From contig CAVXGZ010000008.1 of assembly GCA_963761325.1 (NCBI GenBank), positions 1,116,001-1,180,000 of the forward strand: a stretch of 64,000 nt of DNA, given 5' to 3'. The translations under genes were made by a program, and so were the position numbers. The notes beneath the pieces were generated by a model, which saw only the letters and a list, made by a program, of their open reading frames with translations, was not told the origin of the DNA and did not search any database. Each line of letters opens with the position of its first letter. The stretch's first letter is position 1. Origin of the DNA: Streptantibioticus_C sp963761325. Lineage in GTDB: Bacteria > Actinomycetota > Actinomycetes > Streptomycetales > Streptomycetaceae. Below are positions 52,386 to 61,131 of this stretch, in pieces.

Positions 52386-52906
52386 CCTCGTTGGTCTCCT
52401 TGGTCGGCGTTGGCGGTCGCTCAACGGCAGGCGCTACGCCCGCGCCCGCCGCTCCCCCGGAGGTTCGTCCCGGCCGGCCGCGGCGCACGTGGTCGGCGAA
52501 GGGGCCCCCGGGTCCGGCCGGACCCTTCCACCCTCGCCATAACGCCGATCGGCCGATTGGACATTGACCAGCTAGGACCCTAGTCCGAACCTTGTAGTTC
52601 GCCAGAACACAGACCAGTTGAGGCATAATCACGCCCAGATTACGGAGCATCGCACTCCGATATCCGGACACCCGAGCGTTCTTCTCCTGACATGACCAAA
52701 CGGGACACAAGGGCACCGGATCGGGCGACAGATCGGGATCACCAGCACAGGATCGGCCAGGTGTCGACTGGCCGGAAAGTGACAAGTATCACTTGCCTGA
52801 GGCGACCGGTAGAACCGGCAATTCCGTGCCGGCGCGGCACGGAAAACGACCGGTCGCCGGCCGGGAGTTTCACAGCGAATTCACCGGGCGGGCCGGCCCG
52901 CCGGCG
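52386..52906. other. 521-base intergenic region upstream of the peptide-binding lipoprotein gene
   Basis: No supported gene. It contains a run of A+T-richer DNA (52560-52690) with two small palindromes: CTAGG-AC-CCTAG (52572-52583) and CGAAC-N6-GTTCG (52586-52601). A third, AAGTGA-N6-TCACTT at 52777-52794, overlaps CAAGT-ATC-ACTTG. These are probable regulatory elements for the lipoprotein gene. Confidence 0.5.
52777..52795. promoter_or_regulatory. Operator-like nested palindromes
   Basis: AAGTGA-N6-TCACTT (52777-52794) has perfect arms and shares bases with a second palindrome CAAGT-ATC-ACTTG (52783-52795). It lies about 110 bases upstream of the HAD gene stop and 390 bases from the lipoprotein start. 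The regulator is unknown. Confidence 0.35.
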
Positions 52907-53605
52907 TCAGTGTGCGGCCGGCATCAGGGAGCGCAGGAAGGTCAGGTCGACCTGTTCGAGCGAGTCGAGCACCGTGCGGCCCGGCGCGGCGGGGATCGGC
53001 ACCAGGGACGGCACCGCGATCACCCGGCACCCGGCGGCCTCGGCCGAGGCGACCCCGGTGGCGGTGTCCTCGACCACCACGCAGCGCGACGGGTCCACGC
53101 CGAGGCCGGCGGCGGCGGCCAGGTACGGGTCGGGGTGCGGCTTGGTGCGGGCCAGCTCGTCGCCGGCCACCGACAGCGCGAAGTTGTCCGGGCCGAGCGA
53201 GCGCAGCACGGTGTCGATGATGTGCCGGTGCGACGCGGAGACCAGCGCGGTCGGGACCTGGTGGGCGGCCAGCTCGGCCAGCAGCCGCCGGACGCCGGGC
53301 ATGAGCGGCACCCCGCGGGCGATGAGTTCGACGAACCGGGCGTTGATCAGGGTGGCCAGCTCGGCGAAGCCGAGAGCGACCCCGGTGACCGAGATCAGGT
53401 GGGCGACGCTGCGGGTCATCGGGCCGCCGATGACGACCTGGCGGTGCTCCTCGTCCAGCACGTGGCCGAGCTCGGCGAAGATCTCGCTCTCCGCCTTCCA
53501 CCAGAACCCCTCGGTGTCGACCAGGGTGCCGTCCATGTCGAGCAGGACGGCTCCGAGGCCGCCGCCGGGGCGGGTGGCCTGGACGGTGGGAACGCTGCTG
53601 GTCAT
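52907..53605 (-). CDS. HAD-superfamily phosphatase (beta-phosphoglucomutase-like)
   Basis: A 232-residue HAD hydrolase. Motif I is LLDMDGTLVDTE (nucleophile Asp and acid/base Asp), motif II Ser in ALVSASHRH, motif III Lys in RTKPHPDPYL and motif IV VVVEDTATGVASAEAAG. The helical cap at about 35-100 suggests a sugar-phosphate or phosphoglycolate-type substrate. ATG 53605 follows GGAGGAG. It lies downstream of metH on the same strand, 137 bases away. Confidence 0.9.
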   Translation of the reverse strand: MTSSVPTVQATRPGGGLGAVLLDMDGTLVDTEGFWWKAESEIFAELGHVLDEEHRQVVIGGPMTRSVAHLISVTGVALGFAELATLINARFVELIARGVPLMPGVRRLLAELAAHQVPTALVSASHRHIIDTVLRSLGPDNFALSVAGDELARTKPHPDPYLAAAAGLGVDPSRCVVVEDTATGVASAEAAGCRVIAVPSLVPIPAAPGRTVLDSLEQVDLTFLRSLMPAAH

Positions 53606-53741
53606 CCGGGTAGCTCCTCCGTTAAGGGGACGAAGAGGCCGGCCGTCACCGCTTGCGACGCGATGAGCGACCGGCCTCCACCGGACCGTCCAGTCTACGA
53701 CGCGCACCGATCATTCGCGCGTCGGACGGCTTACGTCCAGG

Positions 53742-56700
53742 TCACCGGGCGTTGAAGTACTTCGCCTCCGGGTGGTGGATCACGATCGCGTCGGTGGACT
53801 GCTCGGGGTGGAGCTGGAACTCCTCCGACAGCTTCACGCCGATCCGCTCCGGCTCCAGCAGCGCGGCGATCTTGGCCCGGTCCTCCAGGTCCGGGCAGGC
53901 GCCGTAGCCCAGCGAGAAGCGCGCGCCGCGGTACTTCAGCGCGAACATCTCCTCCATCTCCGACGGGTCGTCCCCGGCGAAGCCCAGCTCGGAGCGGACC
54001 CGGGCGTGCCAGTACTCGGCCAGCGCCTCGGCGAGCTGGACGGACAGGCCGTGCAGCTCCAGGTAGTCGCGGTAGCTGTCGTTGGCGAACAGCTCGTTGG
54101 CCGCCTCGGAGATCTTGTTGCCGACCGTGACGACCTGCAGCCCGACCACGTCGGTCTCGCCGGACTCCTGCGGCCGGAAGAAGTCGGCCAGGCACAGCCG
54201 GCGGCCGCGGCGCTGGCGCGGGAAGGTGAAGCGGACGCGCTCGCTGCCGTCGTCGTGCAGCAGGATGAGGTCGTCGCCCTTGGAGACGCAGGGGAAGTAG
54301 CCGTAGACCACGGCCGCCTCCAGCATCCCGGAGGTCTGCAGCCGGTCCAGCAGGCCGCGCAGCCGGGGCCGGCCCTCGCTCTCCACCAGCTCCTCGTAGG
54401 TCGCCCCGCCCGAGCGGGCCTGCTTGAGGCCCCACTGCCCCTTGAACAGGGCGCCCTCGTCCAGCCAGGAGGCGTAGTCCTTGAGCGGGATGCCCTTGAC
54501 GACCCGGCTGCCCCAGAACGGCGGGGTGGGCACCGGGTTGTCGACGGCGACGTCGGAGCGCACCTGGCCGCGGTTCTCCTCGGGCTCCTCCTCGACGGCC
54601 GCGCGGGCCGGGACGCGGCGGGCCTTCAGCTCCGGCAGCGCTGGCGCCGGGCACCCCGCGCTTGACGGCGACCAGCGCGTCCATCAGCCGCAGGCCCTCG
54701 AACGCGTCGCGGGCGTAGCGGACCTCGCCCTCGTAGATCTCGTGCAGATCCTGCTCGACGTAGGCCCGGGTGAGCGCGGCGCCGCCGAGGATGACCGGGA
54801 AGTCGGCGGCCATGCCGCGCTGGTTGAGCTCCTGCAGGTTCTCCTTCATGATCACGGTCGACTTCACCAGCAGGCCGGACATGCCGATCACGTCGGCCCG
54901 GTGCTCCTGGGCGGCGTCCAGGATCGCGGAGACCGGCTGCTTGATGCCGAGGTTGACCACGTTGTAGCCGTTGTTGGACAAGATGATGTCGACCAGGTTC
55001 TTGCCGATGTCGTGCACGTCGCCGCGGACGGTGGCCAGCACGATGGTGCCCTTGCCCTCGTCGTCGGACTTCTCCATGTGCGGTTCGAGGTGGGCGACCG
55101 CGGTCTTCATCACCTCGGCGGACTGCAGCACGAACGGCAGCTGCATCTGGCCGGAGCCGAACAGCTCGCCGACCACCTTCATGCCGGCCAGCAGCGTGTC
55201 GTTGACGATCTCCAGGGCCGGCGTGCTGGTCAGCGCCTCGTCGAGGTCGGCCTCCAGGCCGTTGCGCTCGCCGTCGATGATGCGGCGCTGCAGCCGCTCG
55301 TCCAGCGGCAGCGCGGCCAGCTCCTCGGCGCGGCCCGCCTTGACGGACTTGGTGTCCACGCCGTCGAACAGCTCCAGGTAGCGCTGCAGCGGGTCGTACC
55401 CCTCGCGCCGGCGGTCGTAGACCAGGTCGAGGGCGACCTCGCGCTGCTCCTCGGGGATCCGGGCGATCGGCAGGATCTTGGCGGCGTGCACGATCGCGGA
55501 GTCGAGGCCGGCCTCCACGCACTCGTTGAGGAAGACCGAGTTGAGCACCATGCGGGCGGCCGGGTTGAGGCCGAAGGAGACGTTGGACAGGCCGAGGGTG
55601 GTCTGCACGTCCGGGTGGCGCCGCTTGAGCTCGCGGATCGCCTCGATGGTGGCGAGGGCGTCCTTGCGGGACTCCTCCTGGCCGGTGGCGATGGTGAACG
55701 TCAGGCAGTCCACCACGATGTCGCTCTCCTGGACGCCCCAGTTGCCGGTCAGGTCGGCGATCAGGCGCTCGGCGACCGCGACCTTGTGCTCGGGGGTGCG
55801 GGCCTGGCCCTCCTCGTCGATGGTGAGCGCGATCAGCGCGGCGCCGTGCTCGACGGCGAGCTTGGTGACCTTCTGGAACCGCGACTCCGGCCCGTCGCCG
55901 TCCTCGTAGTTGACCGAGTTGATGACCGCGCGGCCGCCCAGCAGCTCCAACCCGGCCTGCAGCACGGCCGGTTCGGTGGAGTCCAGCACGATCGGCAGCG
56001 TGGAGGCGGTGGCCAGCCGGCCGGCGACCTCGCGCATGTCGGCGGCGCCGTCCCGGCCGACGTAGTCGACGCACAGGTCGAGCAGGTGGGCGCCCTCGCG
56101 GATCTGCTCGCGGGCCATTTCCACGCAGTCGTCCCAGCGGCCGTCGAGCATCGCCTCGCGGAACTTCTTGCTGCCGTTGGCGTTGGTCCGCTCGCCGATC
56201 GCCAGGTAGGAGGTGTCCTGCCGGAACGGGACCGACTGGTAGAGCGACGCGGCGCCCGGCTCGGGGCGCGGCCGGCGCTCGGCGATCTCCTGGCCGCGGA
56301 CCCGGTCGACGACCTGGCGCAGGTGCTCCGGCGTGGTGCCGCAGCAGCCGCCGACCAGCGACAGGCCGTACTCGCGGACGAACACCTCCTGCGCGTCGGC
56401 GAGTTCGCTCGGCGATCAGCGGGTAGTGGGCGCCGTCCTTGCCGAGGACCGGCAGGCCGGCGTTGGGCATGGCGGAGACCCCGACCCGGGCGTGCCGGGC
56501 GAGGAAGCGCAGGTGCTCGCTCATCTCGGCCGGGCCGGTGGCGCAGTTGAGGCCGATCATGTCGATGCCGAGCGGCTCCAGCGCGGTGAGCGCGGCGCCG
56601 ATCTCCGAGCCGAGCAGCATGGTGCCGGTGGTCTCGACGGTCACCTGGCACAGCACCGGCAGGTCGAGCCCGGCCGACTTCAGCGCGCGGCGGGCGCCGA

Positions 56701-57247
56701 TCAGCGCGGCCTTGGTCTGCAGCAGGTCCTGGGTGGTCTCCACCAGCACCGCGTCCACGCCGCCGGCGATCAGGCCGGCCACCTCGGTCTCGTAGGCGTC
56801 CCGCAGCGCGTGGTAGGGCGCGTGGCCGAGGGTGGGCAGCTTGGTGCCGGGGCCGACCGAGCCGAGCACCCAGCGCGGCCGGTCCGGGGTGGCGAACCCG
56901 TCGGCCACCTCACGGGCGATCCGGGCGCCGGACTCCGACAGCTCGTAGATCCGGTCGGCGATGTCGTACTCGCCGAGCGCGGCGAGGTTCGCGCCGAAGG
57001 TGTTGGTCTCCACGCAGTCGACGCCGACCGCGAAGTACTCCTCGTGCACCGAGCGCACGATGTCGGGCCGGGTGGCGTTGAGGACCTCGTTGCACCCTTC
57101 GAGGCCCTGGAAGTCGTCGAGAGAGGGGTCCTGTGCCTGGAGCATGGTGCCCATCGCACCGTCGCCGACCACGACACGGGTGGCGAGCGCCTGGCGCAGT
57201 GCGGCTGCGCGGGACTGCTGAGCGGTCTGGTGGGACGGCGAGGCCAT
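53742..57247 (-). pseudogene. metH: Cobalamin-dependent methionine synthase metH, disrupted by two single-base insertions
   Basis: Full-length MetH is recognisable across three reading frames: homocysteine domain (GDGAMGTMLQAQ, NCATGP, GGCCGTTPEHL zinc Cys), pterin domain (IGERTNANGSKKF), cap, B12 domain (RGDVHDIGKNLVDIIL with the cobalt-ligating His) and C-terminal SAM activation domain to YFNAR. The frame shifts at about 56407-56408 (dropping one base restores ADELADAQEVFVREYG) and again at 54642 (dropping one T on the plus strand restores GALPELKARR). With both removed it would be 1,167 residues, the usual length. Either a recent pseudogene or two sequencing errors. ATG 57247. No cobalamin riboswitch is visible upstream. 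Confidence 0.9.
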
Positions 57248-57606
57248 GGAATCGCTCCCTGGAATTGCGACGGCTGTCGGCTATGCGTGCCCGGTTTCGC
57301 CGGAGAAGCACCTAGCCAGACTAACCACCGGGCGGACGAGCGCCGCTGGAGATTCCAAGGAGTGGACGGTGGGAGCCTCGCGGCGGTCCGCCGCGGCGGG
57401 CGTCCCGACCGGGTCGGCGGCCCGGCGGCGGGAGTAGGCCGTCCGGGGCAGGAGCGGGCCGCGGCGGGGCGTCGCGCACCGGCGGGCGGCCGGATCCCGC
57501 CTATTCTGGCGGTCGGCATGACCCGATGATGGTCAGCATCGTCGACCGCCGGGCGGGACGCCGGCCCGGGCGGCACCGTTGCGGGGACAGGGAGGCGGTC
57601 GCGCCG
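57248..57606. other. Divergent promoter region between metH and gylR
   Basis: About 360 bases. I looked for a B12 riboswitch box on the metH side and saw none. No clean palindrome either; the region is G+C-rich and offers no supported small gene. Confidence 0.5.
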
Positions 57607-58401
57607 ATGTCGGGGAGCATCCAGTCGGTGGAGCGGGCGGCCGCGATCCTGCGCCTGCTCGCCGGGGGCCGGCGCCGCATGGGCCTGACCGACGTCGCCA
57701 CCGCTCTCGGACTGGCCAAGGCCACCGCGCACGGCCTGCTGCGCACCCTGCAGCAGGAGGGGCTGGTCGAGCAGGACGCCGCGACCGGCCGCTACCAGTT
57801 GGGCGCCGAGCTGCTGCGGCTGGGCAGCGGCTACCTGGACGTCAGCGACCTGCGGGCCCGGGCCCTGGGGTGGGCGGACGACCTGGCCCGCGCCACCGGC
57901 GAGAGCGTCCACCTCGGCGTGCCGCACCGCGGCGGGGTGCTGGTCGTGCACCACGCCCTCCCGGCCGGACCGCCCGGCGGCGGCCGCCAGGTGCTCGACC
58001 TCGGCACGGTGCAGCCGTTGCACAGCTCGGCGCTCGGCAAGGCGCTGGCGGCCTTCGACCCGGCGACCCGGCAGGCGGCGCTGGCCGGCGAGCGGGCCCG
58101 GTTCACCGTGCGCACCGTCACCGGGCGCCGGGAACTGGAGGAGGCGCTGCGCACCGTGCGGGACCGCGGCTGGGCGCAGGACCTGGAGGAGACCTGGGAC
58201 GGGCTGGCCTCGGTCGCCGCCCCGGTCCACGACCGCGGCGGGGCGGCGGTGGGCGCGGTGGGGATCACCGGCGCGGTGCGGCGGATCCGCCGGGACGGCG
58301 CGGCCGTCGACCCGGCGCTGGTGGCGGCGGTGCGGGAGTGCGCGCGGGCCGTAACACGCGATCTCGGCGGGGGACCATTTATCATGAACACGATGGAATA
58401 G
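57607..58401 (+). CDS. gylR: Glycerol operon regulator GylR (IclR family)
   Basis: A 264-residue IclR-type regulator. The N-terminal winged HTH (residues 5-65; SVERAAAILRLLAG, GLTDVATALGLAKATAHGLLRTLQQEGLV) precedes a GAF-like effector domain (SVHLGVPHRGGVLVVHHA; LHSSALGKALAAF; GLASVAAPVHDRGG). In S. coelicolor GylR represses gylCAB and itself, responding to glycerol-3-phosphate. ATG 57607 follows GGGAGG; the frame is open to 57526. Immediately after its stop lies a run of 11-bp phased repeats before glpF. Confidence 0.94.
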   Translation: MSGSIQSVERAAAILRLLAGGRRRMGLTDVATALGLAKATAHGLLRTLQQEGLVEQDAATGRYQLGAELLRLGSGYLDVSDLRARALGWADDLARATGESVHLGVPHRGGVLVVHHALPAGPPGGGRQVLDLGTVQPLHSSALGKALAAFDPATRQAALAGERARFTVRTVTGRRELEEALRTVRDRGWAQDLEETWDGLASVAAPVHDRGGAAVGAVGITGAVRRIRRDGAAVDPALVAAVRECARAVTRDLGGGPFIMNTME

Positions 58402-58404
58402 GGC

Positions 58405-58481
58405 ATTTCTGACATGGAGCCGATATAGAGCAGACGTAGAGCGGAACCAGAGCGGACATAGCGCCGGCATGGAGGCGACGC
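58405..58481. promoter_or_regulatory. Tandem 11-bp phased repeats, probable GylR operator array
   Basis: Three clear copies of an 11-base unit, AGAGCAGACGT, AGAGCGGAACC and AGAGCGGACAT, lie head to tail at 58427-58459, one per helical turn. Weaker copies in the same register extend upstream (58405-58426, 7-8 of 11 matches) and downstream (58460-58481, 6-8 of 11). They sit between the gylR stop and the glpF promoter. Confidence 0.65.
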
Positions 58482-58485
58482 GCCC

Positions 58486-58514
58486 TTGACTGGCCGAAGT
58501 GGCCGGAGAAAACT
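58486..58514 (+). promoter_or_regulatory. Candidate glpFK promoter
   Basis: TTGACT (58486-58491), a 17-base spacer and AAAACT (58509-58514) give a housekeeping-like promoter, with a weak -10. It lies just after the phased repeats and 78 bases before glpF, followed by the palindrome TCGAC-ATT-GTCGA at 58527-58539. Confidence 0.45.
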
Positions 58515-58526
58515 GCCGTCCAAAGG

Positions 58527-58539
58527 TCGACATTGTCGA
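58527..58539. promoter_or_regulatory. Palindrome TCGAC-ATT-GTCGA in the glpF leader
   Basis: Perfect five-base arms around a three-base centre, downstream of the candidate promoter and 53 bases before glpF. It could be an additional operator or a leader hairpin. Confidence 0.4.
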
Positions 58540-58591
58540 ACAACGGACGATATCCGGATCCGCCATTTCGGACGGAGACATAGGAGTCGCA

Positions 58592-59383
58592 ATGTCCAAT
58601 GGCCACATCTTCATCGGCGAGACCATCGGTACGGCCATGCTCGTCCTGCTCGGCTGCGGAGTCGTGGCGGGCGTCAGCCTGAAGAAGTCCAAATCCCGTG
58701 CGGCCGGCTGGCTGGCGGTGACCTTCGGCTGGGGCTTCGCCGTCCTGGCCGGCGCCTACATCGCGAACGGCTACTCCGGCGGCCAGCTCAACCCCGCCGT
58801 CACCCTCGGGGTGGCCATCAAGACCGGCGACTGGCACCAGGTGCCGGTCTACATCGGCGGTCAGATGCTGGGCGCCATGATCGGCGCCTTCCTGGTCTGG
58901 GTCGCGTACATGGGCCAGTTCGCCGCGCACCTGACCGACGAGGAAGTGCTCAGGGAGCACGGCGTGGCCGCCGCCGAGCGGGCCGTCGAGGGCCCGGGCC
59001 GCGGCCGGGGCGGACCGGTGCTCGGCGTCTTCTCCACCGGCCCCGAGATACGCCACCCGGTCCAGAACCTGCTGACCGAGATCGTCGCCACCATGGTGCT
59101 GGTGCTGCTCATCCTCACCCAGGGCATGACCAAGGGCCTGGCCCTCAACGGCCTGGGCATCCTGCTGGTCGCGCTGACGGTGGTCGGCATAGGGCTGTCG
59201 CTGGGCGGTCCGACCGGGTACGCCATCAACCCGGCCCGCGACCTCGGTCCCCGCATCGTGCACGCGCTGCTGCCGCTGCCCAACAAGGGGGCCTCCGACT
59301 GGGGATACGCCTGGATCCCGGTCGCCGGACCGCTGCTCGGCGGCGCGCTGGCCGGCGGCATCTACCAACTCGCCTTCACCTGA
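58592..59383 (+). CDS. glpF: Glycerol uptake facilitator (aquaglyceroporin)
   Basis: A 263-residue MIP-family channel with six transmembrane segments. The first half-helix motif is SGGQLNPAVTLG and the second GYAINPARDLGPR, where the Asp after NPAR marks glycerol facilitators rather than water channels. An insert of about 40 residues between helices (residues about 115-155) is longer than in E. coli GlpF. ATG 58592 follows TAGGAG. It is the first gene of the gyl operon. Confidence 0.95.
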   Translation: MSNGHIFIGETIGTAMLVLLGCGVVAGVSLKKSKSRAAGWLAVTFGWGFAVLAGAYIANGYSGGQLNPAVTLGVAIKTGDWHQVPVYIGGQMLGAMIGAFLVWVAYMGQFAAHLTDEEVLREHGVAAAERAVEGPGRGRGGPVLGVFSTGPEIRHPVQNLLTEIVATMVLVLLILTQGMTKGLALNGLGILLVALTVVGIGLSLGGPTGYAINPARDLGPRIVHALLPLPNKGASDWGYAWIPVAGPLLGGALAGGIYQLAFT

Positions 59384-59412
59384 CCCGTCCCCTCGAAGAG
59401 CAGGAGCAACCC

Positions 59413-60960
59413 GTGAACGACACGCAGGCGAACACCTCCGCACGACAGGGCCCGTACATCGCGGCCATCGACCAGGGCACGACGTCATCCCGGTGCATCG
59501 TCTTCAACCGGCAGGGCGACATCGTCGCCGTCGACCAGAAGGAACACGAACAGATCTTCCCCAAGCCGGGCTGGGTCGAACACAACGCCGCCGAGATCTG
59601 GACCAACGTCCAGGAGGTCGTCGACGGCGCGGTGGCCAAGGCGGCCATCACCGCCGTCGACGTCAAGGCGATCGGCATCACCAACCAGCGCGAGACCACG
59701 ATGATGTGGGACAAGGCGACCGGCGAGCCGGTGCACAACGCCATCGTCTGGCAGGACACCCGCACCGACGTGCTGTGCCGGCAGTTCGGCAGCAAGGGCG
59801 GCCAGGACCGCTGGCGCCGGGAGACCGGTCTGCCGCTGGCGTCCTACTTCGCCGGGCCGAAGATCCGCTGGCTGCTGGACAACTGCGAGGGCCTGCGCGA
59901 GCGGGCCGAGCGCGGCGAGGTGCTGTTCGGCACCATGGACAGCTGGGTGATCTGGAACCTCACCGGCGGTCCGAACGGCGGCGTGCACGTCACCGACGTC
60001 ACCAACGCCTCGCGCACCCTGCTGATGAACCTCAAGACGCTGGACTGGGACGAGAAGATCCTGGCCGCCATGGAGATCCCGGCCGCCGTCCTGCCGAGCA
60101 TCCGCTCCTCCTCCGAGGTCTACGGCAACGCGGTCGGCGGCTCGCTGGCCGGGATCCCGGTCGCCTCGGCGCTCGGCGACCAGCAGGCGGCGCTGTTCGG
60201 CCAGACCTGCTTCGACGAGGGCGAGGCCAAGTCCACCTACGGCACCGGCACGTTCCTGCTGATGAACACCGGCCACAAGCCGATCGTCAGCCACAACGGC
60301 CTGATCACCACGGTCGGTTACCGGATCGGCGACCAGCAGCCGGTGTACTCGCTGGAGGGCTCGATCGCCATCACCGGCGCGCTGGTGCAGTGGATGCGCG
60401 ACCAGATGGGCATGATCAAGTCCGCCCCGGAGATCGAGGAGTTGGCGCTCAGCGTCGAGGACAACGGCGGCGCGTACTTCGTGCCGGCCTTCTCCGGGCT
60501 GTTCGCGCCGCACTGGCGCTCCGACGCGCGCGGCGTGGTCGCCGGGCTCACCCGGTACGTGACCAAGGCGCACCTGGCCCGCGCGGTCCTGGAGGCGACC
60601 GCGTGGCAGACCCGGGAGATCTGCGACGCGATGTTCAAGGACTCCGGCGTCGAGATGACCACCCTGAAGGTGGACGGCGGCATGACCGGCAACAACCTGC
60701 TGATGCAGACGCTGTCCGACGTGCTGGACACCCCGGTCGTGCGGCCGAAGGTCGCCGAGACCACCTGCCTCGGCGCGGCCTACGCGGCCGGCCTGGCCGT
60801 CGGGTTCTGGCCGAACATCGACACGCTGCGGGCCAACTGGCAGAAGGACGCGGAGTGGACGCCGCGGATGGACGCCGACGAGCGCGACCGCGAGTACAAG
60901 AAGTGGCTGAAGGCCGTCGAGCGGACCAAGGGCTGGATCGACGAGGACGAGAAGGGCTGA
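59413..60960 (+). CDS. glpK: Glycerol kinase
   Basis: A 515-residue FGGY-family kinase converting glycerol and ATP to glycerol-3-phosphate. Signatures are AAIDQGTTSSRCIVFNRQG, the glycerol-binding GWVEHNAAEIW and NQRETTMMWDK, and the C-terminal FGGY signature SYFVPAFSGLFAPHWRSDARG-type region with DGGMTGNNLLMQ. GTG 59413 with AGGAG seven bases upstream, 29 bases after glpF. A 17-bp terminator follows directly, and no glpD gene lies downstream. Confidence 0.96.
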   Translation: MNDTQANTSARQGPYIAAIDQGTTSSRCIVFNRQGDIVAVDQKEHEQIFPKPGWVEHNAAEIWTNVQEVVDGAVAKAAITAVDVKAIGITNQRETTMMWDKATGEPVHNAIVWQDTRTDVLCRQFGSKGGQDRWRRETGLPLASYFAGPKIRWLLDNCEGLRERAERGEVLFGTMDSWVIWNLTGGPNGGVHVTDVTNASRTLLMNLKTLDWDEKILAAMEIPAAVLPSIRSSSEVYGNAVGGSLAGIPVASALGDQQAALFGQTCFDEGEAKSTYGTGTFLLMNTGHKPIVSHNGLITTVGYRIGDQQPVYSLEGSIAITGALVQWMRDQMGMIKSAPEIEELALSVEDNGGAYFVPAFSGLFAPHWRSDARGVVAGLTRYVTKAHLARAVLEATAWQTREICDAMFKDSGVEMTTLKVDGGMTGNNLLMQTLSDVLDTPVVRPKVAETTCLGAAYAAGLAVGFWPNIDTLRANWQKDAEWTPRMDADERDREYKKWLKAVERTKGWIDEDEKG

Positions 60961-60981
60961 CCGCCCGCCGCCGGCCCGCCG

Positions 60982-61020
60982 ACACCGGAACTGCCCGTTC
61001 CACACGGGCAGTTCCGGTGT
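60982..61020 (+). terminator. Terminator after glpK
   Basis: A perfect 17-bp stem (60982-60998 with 61004-61020) with loop TCCAC, followed by GGTTTTC. It begins 21 bases after the glpK stop. Confidence 0.88.
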
Positions 61021-61032
61021 GGTTTTCGCGCC

Positions 61033-61097
61033 GCAACTGGTTGCCGGGGCAACCGGTTGCATCCGCCGACCGTCCTGGTTGTCGTACGTACAACCAG
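61033..61097. promoter_or_regulatory. Cluster of CAACC/GGTTG palindromes
   Basis: Three palindromic elements within 65 bases: GCAAC-TG-GTTGC (61033-61044), the perfect GCAACCGGTTGC (61049-61060) and CTGGTTGT-N7-ACAACCAG (61075-61097, perfect eight-base arms). The second has the central CG typical of LacI-type operators. They lie between the glpK terminator and the GH18-like gene. Confidence 0.6.
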
Positions 61098-61131
61098 TGC
61101 GACTGCGCGCGGCCGGACGGAGTCACCTCGG

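Noticed and set aside
57248..57606. Possible cobalamin riboswitch upstream of metH
   Set aside because: I could not find the conserved B12-box or the paired elements on the minus strand.
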